This document shows positions 13,388 to 21,070 of a DNA stretch of 30,054 nt, piece by piece (positions within the stretch are counted from its first letter, which is position 1; every line of letters starts with the position of its first letter). The DNA is from a virus: positions 1 through 30,054 of IMG/VR virus record IMGVR_UViG_3300014492_000026; one strand, given 5' to 3'. The notes under the pieces are model-generated. The model was not told the origin of the DNA. It ran no database searches and saw only the letters and a list, made by a program, of their open reading frames with translations. The translations under genes and the position numbers were made by a program.

Positions 13388-13593
13388 TCAGGACATTTAT
13401 TAAGTGGGTGATGGGTCAATGGTATGCACACAACCGTCACATCGATCTGGCTATCCTTTGGCCTTGTTGTAAGTCAGCAGCGCCGAATTTGGATAATGCT
13501 AGAGCTGCTTTTGCTGTTCACGTGTTCAACGACCCATCATGGTTGGTGTTGGGGCAAGATGAAATTAAGCGGCGGATCAACGAAATATCATGA
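13384..13593 (+). CDS. Small hypothetical protein
   Basis: 69 aa, ATG 13384 overlapping the terS stop as ATGA. Basic start (MIRTFIKWVMGQW), then HNRHIDLAILWPCCKSAA and ARAAFAVHVFNDPSWLVL, a compact pattern seen in small phage proteins. No function. The ATGA junction supports it. Confidence 0.65.
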   Translation: MIRTFIKWVMGQWYAHNRHIDLAILWPCCKSAAPNLDNARAAFAVHVFNDPSWLVLGQDEIKRRINEIS

Positions 13594-13634
13594 TAGCCGA
13601 TCTAGTTGTAACATCCACGAAAGCGAGGCACACA

Positions 13635-14357
13635 ATGCGCCGGCTTGCTTTTCTGATCACGTTGGGTATGGCAGCGGCCGTGCCGGCTTGGGGGCAGTCG
13701 CCACCTATTTCGCGCCTGGGTACTGTCACTGTGCCACTTAACGTCACCACGTCATCAGCCAACGTCGCACTACCGAGCTCGTTGCCTGTGACTACCTATC
13801 CGATTGTGGAAATTTGTAATACTGGATCAGCAGCAGCTTATATAGCTACTGGTGTCGGTTCGGGCACGACTGCGACTACCTCGAATTTGATCATCCCACC
13901 GAACTCGCCACGGTGGCTAAATGTCTTTAGTGCGGGCGGGAACCCAACATATCTTGCAGCGATCACTGCATCTGGAACTACCACCCTCAATATTACGCAA
14001 TCGACAGGGGGAGATACGACAAGCTGTGGGAGTAGTATGGTTGTATCAGGCGTCGTTACGAGCGGTCCAGCTAACCGCACGATTGTTCCTCTCGACATAT
14101 CCAGCGTCACCACAGGCGGCGTGGCGGTCACAGCCCTGAGCGCAGGGCACGCTACGGCGGGCGGCTGGATTATGACAGCGAATACGGCCGGAATTTGTGT
14201 TGATCAAACTACAACGGCCGGGACTGTGACAGGGACTCCTTCAACCACGGGCTGTGTCGCAGGCAATGCACCGTTCTACTTAGTTCCATCATCGCATGCA
14301 GTTAGTGTGAACTCGTCCGCGTCAAGCGTGTCATTCGGTGGAGAGGGATTGCAGTAA
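13635..14357 (+). CDS. Exported protein with Sec signal peptide
   Basis: 240 aa from ATG 13635 (GAGG at 6 nt); the frame opens at 13590 but that adds a non-signal leader. Residues 1-21 (MRRLAFLITLGMAAAVPAWG, then Q) are a classical signal peptide with an AWG/Q-type cleavage site. The mature part is Thr/Ser/Gly/Val-rich and beta-like (GTVTVPLNVTTSSANVALPS), with Cys in VEICNTG, TTSCGSS, GICVDQT and TTGCVAG. It could be a secreted or envelope-surface protein or a virion decoration protein. An export signal is unusual for a tail or capsid component. No family assigned with confidence. Confidence 0.7.
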   Translation: MRRLAFLITLGMAAAVPAWGQSPPISRLGTVTVPLNVTTSSANVALPSSLPVTTYPIVEICNTGSAAAYIATGVGSGTTATTSNLIIPPNSPRWLNVFSAGGNPTYLAAITASGTTTLNITQSTGGDTTSCGSSMVVSGVVTSGPANRTIVPLDISSVTTGGVAVTALSAGHATAGGWIMTANTAGICVDQTTTAGTVTGTPSTTGCVAGNAPFYLVPSSHAVSVNSSASSVSFGGEGLQ

Positions 14358-14806
14358 TGAAGCGCTTTCTCGTAGCCCTTATATGGGTATTTTTGGTATT
14401 TGGAAACGCGTGGGGGCAACCTGCGCCGACTTACGGGCCGGGAGGTGGTTCTGGTTGCACAGCAAATTGCACCATTTCCGGCAACCTGACGTTGGGGGGA
14501 GCACTTAGTCCACACGTCCGCGTCATCAGCGCCGGTTCATCTGATACCGCGTTAACGACCGACTACGGTATCAACTGGAATTCGTCATCCGGCGCACCAA
14601 AATCCGAAACGCTACCAGCGTGCAATTCCACCTCGACGCAGCAACTCGTAGTTTCGGACGAATACGGTGACTCTTGGGCTAACCCGATCACGGTGACGCC
14701 TCTGTCTGGCACGATCAACGGGCAATCGTATTACCCACTGAGCGCGGCGGGCGGTGCGTCATGGACGATCGGCTGTGATGGTGTCTCAAACTGGGTGTTC
14801 CGCTGA
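14357..14806 (+). CDS. Second exported protein with signal peptide
   Basis: 149 aa, ATG 14357 overlapping the preceding stop (TAATG). Residues 1-21 (MKRFLVALIWVFLVFGNAWG, then Q) form a signal peptide with the same AWGQ end as its neighbour. The mature part is Gly/Ser/Thr-rich (YGPGGGSGCTANCTISGNLT) and ends in a beta-type domain (SWTIGCDGVSNWVFR), reminiscent of C-terminal modules of phage fibre-like proteins. Same operon as 13635 and 14806. Confidence 0.65.
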   Translation: MKRFLVALIWVFLVFGNAWGQPAPTYGPGGGSGCTANCTISGNLTLGGALSPHVRVISAGSSDTALTTDYGINWNSSSGAPKSETLPACNSTSTQQLVVSDEYGDSWANPITVTPLSGTINGQSYYPLSAAGGASWTIGCDGVSNWVFR

Positions 14807-16887
14807 TGTCCCACCTATCCCGCCGCCGTGTGCTTCTCAGCACCGCCTCCGCCCTCACGTTTGGAGCGCTGATCGCTCGGGGCACACACGCTGCCATCCC
14901 GATCTCAGCGGCGCGCGGGGCTGGGTGGCGCATCCAGTGTTTTGGAGACTCGATTTCATCGACGTCGCAGGGAACCTATTCTCCGTCTAACGTCAGCCTG
15001 AGCAATATTCCGGCGTGGACTGCATCAACGGTTGTTCCGGCCGGCTATCAGGTGCAGAGTGCCGGGCTGATATTTTACACGAGTGCAGGGGGCACAACCG
15101 GGAGTGTAGCGCCAACGCCGAGCATCCTTAATGATGGCGGCGTGACCTGGGTTTACAATATCGCGATATCGTCGAAACCGCTCACTGGATATTTGACATG
15201 GGCTGAAATCTACAGTGGTGGCCTGCTGAATTGGGACATGACGACCGGATACGGCGGCGTCGGCTATGCCACATTGAAATGCGTCGTTAACGGCTGGGGC
15301 GTGAGCGGAGGCGCTGGATATCTGTCCAGCGATACACCGGCGTTCACGAATGGCGGAACCGGAACAATAACGGTCGGGGCCGGAGGGACAATAACCGCTG
15401 TCAACATCCTGTCCCCTGGATTTGGGGGTGCCGTCTGCACCATAAACACTTCGACGGGCAGTGGTGCCAGTATTTTTTGCACACAGGGCGGGACTGGCAC
15501 CCTTGGTTGTCCTGGCAACTCAACGACGCAAATGCGTATCAGGCTGGCGGATGCGATCGCGTGTCCAGTCGATATCATGGTGGTGTTGGGTGGCACAAAT
15601 GACGTGGATGGAGGCACGCCAGCGTCCACAACCATAGCGAACCTGCAATACATGGTAGAGCGACTGATGGACGCGGGGAAGCGTGTTGTTCTTATGACAG
15701 TCCCCCCGAACAACGTCATGACGACGCTACAATCAGCTACGTGCTCGCAGATTAACCAATGGATCAGGGCCTACTGCCGTGGTGAGACGTGGGCCAATCC
15801 GTCTGGATACCGAGCCATTGCGTTGGCCGATCCGGCCGGATTTTGGGAAGACGGCACCAACCAAACTAAGTTCTATCCAGTCGGGGGCGCGGGTGGAACA
15901 TCTGGGGCGGTCACCTTTGATGGGTTGCATCCAAGCCCGACCGGAGCCGAGTTCATGGGATATTGCGTCTGGCAGGCCGCGCAGCAATGGCTTTCTCTGC
16001 CCCCGGTAAGACAAGACTCGATATACTCGGCGCTCGACGGTTATGATCCTCTCTATAATCCGAGCGGGAATTTGTTGGAGGGCTTGCCCTGGCAGGCCAG
16101 CACGGTCTATGCGCCCGGCTCAATCTGCGCCAACGGCGGCGGCAATACCTACTACTGTAAATCGGTCACCGGAAACGCGCAGTCCGCGGCGTCAGGCGGT
16201 CCGACCGGCACGGGTGGCAACATCACAGACGGCAATGTCGTCTGGTCCTACACCAATCACGTCTCTGGTATTTCGAATTTTTCCAGTGGCACATCGGGCA
16301 CGCAGAATGCGGCCACCGGCATTGTTTACTCCGGTAGCCTCGCCACCGGATATACGATTGGCCGCACGTCTGGGTCGGCATCTGGCACCGTGGCGTGCTC
16401 GATCGAAAATCCGTGGTCCGATGGCCAAACTGGTCAGCGACAGGCCCTCACGTTTACCCTGGGCAGCGGCACAGCAAGCGAGGCATGGTATCTGATCCTA
16501 AGCAACCTGCCAAACGCATCATGGGGATTCACGTCGGCAGACCTAGGCGTAACGCCATTTTATATTGAGTGTGAGATGGTGGTCAGCGGAATTGCGAATT
16601 GTTGCGGCCCGTTGTTGCGAATGTTGGGTGATCGGTGCCAGATGCTGGCTGGCGCTACAGCATCTGGCGCTGGTTTTCATATCCTACCTAGCACGGGCGT
16701 GCAAATTGCAGCCTATCCGAACAACGGGATCATCAAGCTGCGCTCGCAGCCGATGGTGCTGCATTCGCTTAATACCTACATCCTGCCGCGCCTGGATTTT
16801 TACTTTGACGCCAGCGGCAGCGTCGGGTCGGCAACGCTGACGGTCAAGCTCAACCAGATCGCGATGCGCCGGTATGGTGTGGATTGA
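14806..16887 (+). CDS. Secreted SGNH/GDSL-type hydrolase with twin-arginine signal
   Basis: 693 aa, ATG 14806 (TGATG overlap). Residues 5-30 (SRRRVLLSTASALTFGALIA...) look like a Tat signal. SGNH blocks are present: GDS at 47-49 (catalytic Ser), GGTND at 262-266 (block III), and DGLH at 372-375 (catalytic Asp/His). Such enzymes remove acetyl or other acyl groups from polysaccharides. Two copies of a Trp/Tyr/Gly-rich module (about 71-120 and 429-484, each ending VTW or VVW) resemble carbohydrate-binding decorations. The last 200 residues are beta-rich. A capsule- or cell-surface-modifying esterase is likely; whether it is on the virion or exported by the host is open. Local GC looks higher than in the flanking genes. 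Confidence 0.85.
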   Translation: MSHLSRRRVLLSTASALTFGALIARGTHAAIPISAARGAGWRIQCFGDSISSTSQGTYSPSNVSLSNIPAWTASTVVPAGYQVQSAGLIFYTSAGGTTGSVAPTPSILNDGGVTWVYNIAISSKPLTGYLTWAEIYSGGLLNWDMTTGYGGVGYATLKCVVNGWGVSGGAGYLSSDTPAFTNGGTGTITVGAGGTITAVNILSPGFGGAVCTINTSTGSGASIFCTQGGTGTLGCPGNSTTQMRIRLADAIACPVDIMVVLGGTNDVDGGTPASTTIANLQYMVERLMDAGKRVVLMTVPPNNVMTTLQSATCSQINQWIRAYCRGETWANPSGYRAIALADPAGFWEDGTNQTKFYPVGGAGGTSGAVTFDGLHPSPTGAEFMGYCVWQAAQQWLSLPPVRQDSIYSALDGYDPLYNPSGNLLEGLPWQASTVYAPGSICANGGGNTYYCKSVTGNAQSAASGGPTGTGGNITDGNVVWSYTNHVSGISNFSSGTSGTQNAATGIVYSGSLATGYTIGRTSGSASGTVACSIENPWSDGQTGQRQALTFTLGSGTASEAWYLILSNLPNASWGFTSADLGVTPFYIECEMVVSGIANCCGPLLRMLGDRCQMLAGATASGAGFHILPSTGVQIAAYPNNGIIKLRSQPMVLHSLNTYILPRLDFYFDASGSVGSATLTVKLNQIAMRRYGVD

Positions 16888-17113
16888 GAACTCGGCCCCC
16901 TGGATCGGAAGGAAGGCGTATCGACGGCGGCATCGGGGTTGCAGAGGCTGTGGAGCGTGCCATAGCGCGCGTCCCATATCTCGGCGGTGCCGCGCAGGTC
17001 GAACACGTATGCACCACCTGAAACGGCCGGGCGTAGCGAGCGCCCGAACCGTCTACGCCAACACCGAACAAAGACCCGCGACCGACACCCCCTTGTAACG
17101 GGTCAACGCCGCC

Positions 17114-17284
17114 ATGGAGCAAAATAAAGCGTCAACACCGCGTCAAAATGAAGACGGGGAGCAATATATTGAAACAAATCGAAGGTCAGCAAGGCGCGAG
17201 AGATTGGACGAACAAATCAAAGAGGCAATGCGCCAGATCGCCCAGGAGGAAGTGGGGCGCGCGATCGAGTATGGACCGATATGA
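17114..17284 (+). CDS. Small charged helical protein
   Basis: 56 aa, ATG 17114 to TGA 17284. The sequence is polar and charged with a likely coiled coil (RRSARRERLDEQIKEAMRQI) and ends GRAIEYGPI. No good Shine-Dalgarno. The 226 bp before it (16888-17113) hold no convincing plus-strand gene. Unknown function. Confidence 0.45.
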   Translation: MEQNKASTPRQNEDGEQYIETNRRSARRERLDEQIKEAMRQIAQEEVGRAIEYGPI

Positions 17285-17321
17285 CTGATTCGTCTCCGGC
17301 TTTAATAAGAGGACTGGGAAT

Positions 17322-17564
17322 ATGAGTGGGGACAACAAAAGACCTAAGTACAGCGGTAACGCTATCGATGATACTCGGGCCGGTCCGTTGGACGACATCA
17401 CCATCTGCTATCACGCGGCCAAGCCGAACTGGTGCAAGCTGAAGGGCCTGGACATCAGGGCGGTCCATCCATCCGAGGGCGGCGGCTTCATGATCAGGCG
17501 AGATCAGGCCGAAGCGATCATCGCGTTGCTGCAACTTCCTGGGGTCAACGAACATGGCAACTGA
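17322..17564 (+). CDS. Small protein with PKYSGNAIDDT N-terminus (copy 1)
   Basis: 80 aa, ATG 17322, AGAGGA upstream. Residues 8-18 are PKYSGNAIDDT, encoded by a 34-bp stretch repeated in the next gene. The rest (ITICYHAAKPNWCKLKGLDI, MIRRDQAEAIIALLQL) is unlike the neighbour. Unknown function. It overlaps the next gene by 11 bp. Confidence 0.65.
   Translation: MSGDNKRPKYSGNAIDDTRAGPLDDITICYHAAKPNWCKLKGLDIRAVHPSEGGGFMIRRDQAEAIIALLQLPGVNEHGN
17342..17375 (+). repeat. 34-bp direct repeat, copy 1 (second copy 17571-17604)
   Basis: The 34 bp beginning acctaagtacagcggtaacg are identical in both places, and both are read in the same frame as PKYSGNAIDDT near the N-terminus of two adjacent genes. 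Confidence 0.95.
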
Positions 17565-17967
17565 CAAAATACCTAAGTACAGCGGTAACGCTATCGATGA
17601 TACTTTAATCGTGGTCACTGTATATCAGTCGATTGAGAACGGCCTTCGGAGTAGTACTGTTAATTTTAGTTGTTCGGAATGGATGCGTTTTCGATATCCT
17701 GGCTTTATGGTTGAGTTGATCATTAATAAGGAGTTGTCCGGTTTGGGAATCAATATTGACACACCACTACTTGATAATGATCCAAAGCTCACTTATATCC
17801 TGCGCGAGATATCAGCACTGCGGCGCTTCGGCAGTCTGACGGATGATGGTAAGGCTACGCTGCGTACACTCGAAACTATGTTGGAACGTGTGTGCCAGCT
17901 TCGATATGTGTCGCATTCTGATAAACCGGACGAGCTGGTACCTATTACTGAATCTGGATCGAAATGA
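17554..17967 (+). CDS. Hypothetical protein with PKYSGNAIDDT N-terminus (copy 2)
   Basis: 137 aa, ATG 17554. After MATDKI the same PKYSGNAIDDT as its neighbour, then an unrelated body: VVTVYQSIENGLRSSTVNFS, a beta-like MRFRYPGFMVELIIN, and a helical end (LRTLETMLERVCQLRYV). Function unknown. It ends in an ATGA overlap with the broken frame at 17964. Confidence 0.7.
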   Translation: MATDKIPKYSGNAIDDTLIVVTVYQSIENGLRSSTVNFSCSEWMRFRYPGFMVELIINKELSGLGINIDTPLLDNDPKLTYILREISALRRFGSLTDDGKATLRTLETMLERVCQLRYVSHSDKPDELVPITESGSK

Positions 17968-18131
17968 TCACTCGTCGTGGATTGATTGGCAGCATGCTCG
18001 TGGCACCGGCAATCATACGCCAGGGCGTATGATTGCCGCTTGGGGTGTTTGGCCCGACCCGTACCGTGCTGCCTTCCGGCTGGCCTGCTGATCTGGTGGA
18101 TGCTGACGGATTTATTACCATCATCTGGTAG
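17964..18131 (+). pseudogene. Broken small gene with twin-arginine-like start
   Basis: ATG 17964 overlaps the previous stop (ATGA) and encodes MITRRGLIGSMLVAPAIIRQ before TGA at 18030. The same frame then stays open for 32 codons (LPLGVFGPTRTVLPSGWPAD..., ending at TAG 18131) with coding-like composition. TRRG plus a hydrophobic AP-ending segment resembles short twin-arginine proteins seen in phage genomes. The stop lies in the right arm of a 14-bp perfect hairpin, which may mark the event that broke it. Alternatively only the 22-aa peptide is made. Confidence 0.45.
18007..18038 (+). other. Perfect 14-bp hairpin inside the broken gene
   Basis: CGGCAATCATACGC (18007-18020) and GCGTATGATTGCCG (18025-18038) pair without mismatch around a CAGG loop. 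No T run follows, so it is not a standard terminator. It could be an RNA signal or the trace of an inverted duplication. Confidence 0.8.
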
Positions 18132-18191
18132 TGAGTTCATCTTTAAGGGATTGCAGAAGAACATTCAGGAGATCAGATCGCTGGAAGGCGT
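18125..18191 (+). repeat. 67-bp duplicated fragment of terL (66/67 identical)
   Basis: These bases match 18776-18842 inside the terminase large subunit gene with one silent difference (TTC versus TTT). The fragment would encode GSEFIFKGLQKNIQEIRSLE plus GV. It lies 340 bp upstream of terL, outside any credible gene. Confidence 0.95.
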
Positions 18192-18237
18192 GATCTATGT
18201 TTCTCTCTAAGAGGAAACAATAAATAAGAGGAATACC

Positions 18238-18441
18238 ATGCTAGACTTAAGTCGCTTAGCAGTTAGGCTGGTTTGGGATGAGCTTATAGACCAGATCGAC
18301 CCAACCATCATGACTATCTGCCATGCCACTGATCTGTGGCCTAAGACTATTAGGGATGTGCTTCTCGATCTGGAGGCTGAAGGGGTAATAACCAGGAGCT
18401 TTAAGTGCCGTCAGCAATTTCCTGTCTGGCGCGTCGCTTAA
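18238..18441 (+). CDS. Small winged-helix-like protein
   Basis: 67 aa, ATG 18238 with GAGG at 7 nt. The pattern WDELIDQIDPTIMTICHATD, then KTIRDVLLDLEAEGVITRSF and a closing beta pair (QFPVWRV) fits a minimal winged helix. DNA binding is inferred. It lies just upstream of terL and could be a packaging-linked or regulatory protein. Confidence 0.6.
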   Translation: MLDLSRLAVRLVWDELIDQIDPTIMTICHATDLWPKTIRDVLLDLEAEGVITRSFKCRQQFPVWRVA

Positions 18442-18465
18442 GTACCGTTTTTCATAAGCTGTTTA

Positions 18466-19764
18466 ATGTCGGCCGCCCAGACCGTCGGAGTAGAGTTTCC
18501 GCGCATCAATGCTCAGCTTCCTGGGTCGTTGCTGTTTCTGCTTCAACCAAAGCGGTACAAAGTTCTATACGGTGGCCGCGGTGGAATGAAGTCTTGGTCA
18601 ATGGCACGCGCCTTGACTATTCAAGCGCATCATACTAAGCAGCTTATCCTTTGCACGCGCGAGTTCCAGAATAGTATCGCTGATTCAGTACATCGCGTAA
18701 TCCGACGCCAGATCACTCTCTTAGGGATTAATCAGTGGTTTGAAGTTGAGAAAGCGAGTATCCGATCGCGGGTTACTGGTAGTGAGTTTATCTTTAAGGG
18801 ATTGCAGAAGAACATTCAGGAGATCAGATCGCTGGAAGGCGTAACTCGCACTTGGGTTGAGGAAGCGCAATCGACTTCAGAGGACAGCTGGATATACTTA
18901 GAACCGACAGTGCTTCGCGAACCTGGCGCGGAACTTTGGGCGAGCTTTAATCCGGTTGATTCGACAGACCCAACTTATCAGAGATTTATTGTTAAGCCGC
19001 CAGGACCTGATCGTGCGACTATTCTGAAAGTGGGATGGCAGGACAACTTTTGGTTCCCGCCCGAGCTTGAAGAACTTAGGAGGCACGCACTTAGAACTGA
19101 TCCGGAGCGGTACGATTGGGTATGGGAAGGGTTCTGTCGCAAAGTTAGTGAAGCGGCGGTTTTTCGCAATCGCTTCACTGTTGAAGGCTTTGAAGAGCCG
19201 GAAGTTGTAGATCGCTACTATTACGGCGCCGACTGGGGCTTTGCGAATGACCCGAGTGTATTGATTCGTTCTTACATACACAACGACACGCTATTCATTA
19301 CACATGAAGCGTATGCGGTGGGTGTGGAGATTGATGACTTGCCTGCATTATTTGCGGGTGGCAGAGCGATAAAGACCGGTATCGAATATCCTGGCGTGCC
19401 GGGTGCGAAAGACTGGCCTATTAAAGCTGACAGCTCGCGGCCTGAGACAATCAGTTATATAGCGCGTCGCGGCTTTGCTATATCTGCGGCAGAGAAGTGG
19501 CCGGGATCAGTTGAGGATGGGATTCAGCACCTTAAAGGCTTCAAGCAGATTGTGATCCATGAGCGCTGTGTGAATACTGCTCAGGAGTTTCGCTTGTATA
19601 GTTACAAGGTCGATCCTAGGACGCTGAACCCGGAAACTGGCCTTCCTGTTGTACTACCTAAACTTGAAGACAGGAACAATCACTCAATTGATGCCGCGCG
19701 ATATGCCTTAGATGGTTATATCCAGAAGCGGGGCGGAGTCGGAATATGGGCGAAGCTGATTTGA
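18466..19764 (+). CDS. Terminase large subunit
   Basis: 432 aa, ATG 18466. Walker A is GGRGGMKS at residues 36-43, Walker B with catalytic Glu is TWVEEA at 129-134, and the C-terminal RNase-H-like nuclease shows D256 (YYGADWGF), D322 (KADSSRPE) and D409 (NNHSIDAARYAL). This is the PBSX/Terminase_3 type of packaging ATPase-nuclease, which translocates and cuts phage DNA at the portal. Length is normal. The start is preceded only by a weak Shine-Dalgarno. A 67-bp piece of this gene (18776-18842) is duplicated upstream. Confidence 0.95.
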   Translation: MSAAQTVGVEFPRINAQLPGSLLFLLQPKRYKVLYGGRGGMKSWSMARALTIQAHHTKQLILCTREFQNSIADSVHRVIRRQITLLGINQWFEVEKASIRSRVTGSEFIFKGLQKNIQEIRSLEGVTRTWVEEAQSTSEDSWIYLEPTVLREPGAELWASFNPVDSTDPTYQRFIVKPPGPDRATILKVGWQDNFWFPPELEELRRHALRTDPERYDWVWEGFCRKVSEAAVFRNRFTVEGFEEPEVVDRYYYGADWGFANDPSVLIRSYIHNDTLFITHEAYAVGVEIDDLPALFAGGRAIKTGIEYPGVPGAKDWPIKADSSRPETISYIARRGFAISAAEKWPGSVEDGIQHLKGFKQIVIHERCVNTAQEFRLYSYKVDPRTLNPETGLPVVLPKLEDRNNHSIDAARYALDGYIQKRGGVGIWAKLI

Positions 19765-19770
19765 TCGTGT

Positions 19771-19783
19771 GGTATATACACTA
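19771..19783 (+). promoter_or_regulatory. Extended -10 type promoter candidate after terL
   Basis: GTGTGGTATATACAC carries the TGGTATATA form found upstream of several leftward genes, but no matching -35. It lies just past the terL stop. Confidence 0.3.
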
Positions 19784-19790
19784 TTGCTGG

Positions 19791-19873
19791 TTTGCATAAG
19801 ACAAGGATGCCTCATATGCCTGACCCGAAGTTACTTTTGCATAAGACAAGGATGCCTCATATGCCTGACCCGA
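19791..19873 (+). repeat. 38-bp tandem repeat with start signals (offset 45)
   Basis: tttgcataagacaaggatgc... through gacccga (19791-19828) recurs exactly at 19836-19873. Each copy contains AAGG and ATG codons. The 45-bp offset keeps the frame, so MPHMPDP is encoded twice. Confidence 0.95.
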
Positions 19874-20130
19874 CAAAAGGCACACCTAGTATTTATTTGG
19901 TGCCTGCGCCTACTGTACCGAGATTACACGCTAAGTTGCTTGATGGCACATCAAAGCAGTACGGTGAATTAAAAGTCGGTGATCGTTTTACAGTACACGA
20001 ACATGATGGGACTTTGGTACCTGACCCGACTCCTGGGGTGGAGTGGTATAGGCTAGAGGAACCACCTGAACTATTTGATGGTAATCACTGGGGAATCACC
20101 GTTACAGGATGGGGGAAGTGTGATGGATAA
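19816..20130 (+). CDS. Small phage protein with duplicated N-terminus
   Basis: 104 aa from ATG 19816, or 89 aa from ATG 19861: the repeated start region offers the same Shine-Dalgarno (AAGG, 9 nt) at both. The body is MPDPTKGTPSIYLVPAPTVP, KVGDRFTVHEHDGTLV, then WYRLEEPPELFDGNHWGITV. It is beta-rich and could be an OB-like small domain, but I recognise no family. Confidence 0.65.
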   Translation: MPDPKLLLHKTRMPHMPDPTKGTPSIYLVPAPTVPRLHAKLLDGTSKQYGELKVGDRFTVHEHDGTLVPDPTPGVEWYRLEEPPELFDGNHWGITVTGWGKCDG

Positions 20131-20157
20131 GCGCGCTGATAGCGGAGAACTGGTTTA

Positions 20158-20784
20158 ATGCAAAATACTAGTCACGCAGTGATGTCGCAACGGCATGAGC
20201 CTGCGGACAGCGCTGATGACTTCCCAACACCACCCTGGGCAACCCGCGCACTGCTTCCATTTATTAATACGTACCCACTTACTCTGCTGAGTAACAGCAA
20301 CTGTCTGGAGCCTGCGGCGGGCCGAGGCTATATGTCTCGAACGTTGGCGGAAGCGTTTAGGGAAGTGGTAGCGACTGATCGATACGATTACGGTGACTGT
20401 GACGTGGGTCGTGGTGATTTTCTCTATCACCAGTGGCGCAATAGATCATTTGATTGGGTGATTACCAATCCGCCATTCAAGTCGGCTAAGGAGTTTGTGA
20501 TTAAAGCTCTGCCGATTGCGTGTGATGGTGTGGCAATGCTGACGCGTACTGCATTTTTAGAGAGTGTAGGGCGGTACGAGCAACTATTCAGTGTACATCA
20601 GCCAACTAGTGTGCTGCAGTTCGTGGAGCGCGTACCGATGGTTAGAGGGCGACTTGATCGATCTGTATCTACTGCAACAAGTTATGCGTGGATCGTGTGG
20701 GATAAGCGTGCACCTCCTGAGACTAGACTGATCTGGATACCACCTTGTCGGAAACTTCTGGAAAGGGACGACGACTATGAGTAA
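20158..20784 (+). CDS. DNA N6-adenine-type methyltransferase (NPPF)
   Basis: 208 aa, ATG 20158; ATG 20182 (MSQRHEPADSADDFPTPPWA) is an alternative with a more family-like start. SAM-binding motif I is EPAAGRG at 51-57, the following acidic strand ends ATDRYDYGD, and motif IV is NPPF at 104-107 in DWVITNPPF. The order I-IV and the NPPF motif indicate an adenine-N6 (or glutamine-like) class I methyltransferase, here as a short orphan enzyme. It is separate from the TSPPY enzyme at 4137, so the phage carries two modifying activities, probably against host restriction. Confidence 0.85.
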   Translation: MQNTSHAVMSQRHEPADSADDFPTPPWATRALLPFINTYPLTLLSNSNCLEPAAGRGYMSRTLAEAFREVVATDRYDYGDCDVGRGDFLYHQWRNRSFDWVITNPPFKSAKEFVIKALPIACDGVAMLTRTAFLESVGRYEQLFSVHQPTSVLQFVERVPMVRGRLDRSVSTATSYAWIVWDKRAPPETRLIWIPPCRKLLERDDDYE

Positions 20785-21070
20785 TGATGTTGTTACAGCG
20801 GGCGAACCGACAGAAGGGATGGCTTGTTGGAAGCTGGAGGCTAAATCATCAGCTGATGGTTATGTGTTCGCTGGTAAAGTTACTGAGGTTGTTGATAGTG
20901 GGGCATATGTTGCTAACACGGACGGTAATTCTGTGTTGCGGCTATATGAGCGAAGCATGACTGGTCCATATCCACCTGCCGTTGGTGATTACTGGGTGAT
21001 TGATCACTTATCCAGATATCAGTGGATATTGTCACGCGATGATTTTGAATCTTCATACAAACCACTGTGA
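20777..21070 (+). CDS. Small phage protein, paralog of 12471
   Basis: 97 aa, ATG 20777, overlapping the methyltransferase by 8 bp. The core GKVTEVVDSGAYV...VLRLYERSMTGPYPPAVGDYWVI aligns with the 67-aa protein at 12471. It has an extra N-terminus (MSNDVVTAGEPTEGMACWKL) and tail (SRYQWILSRDDFESS). Function unknown. Confidence 0.75.
   Translation: MSNDVVTAGEPTEGMACWKLEAKSSADGYVFAGKVTEVVDSGAYVANTDGNSVLRLYERSMTGPYPPAVGDYWVIDHLSRYQWILSRDDFESSYKPL

Noticed and set aside
15264-15719. 151-codon minus-strand frame
   Set aside because: It lies inside the SGNH hydrolase gene, whose motifs prove the plus frame.
17986-18210. 74-codon frame containing the duplicated terL segment
   Set aside because: Only the copied 22 residues look real. 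The rest is Cys/Trp-rich noise across the 14-bp hairpin.
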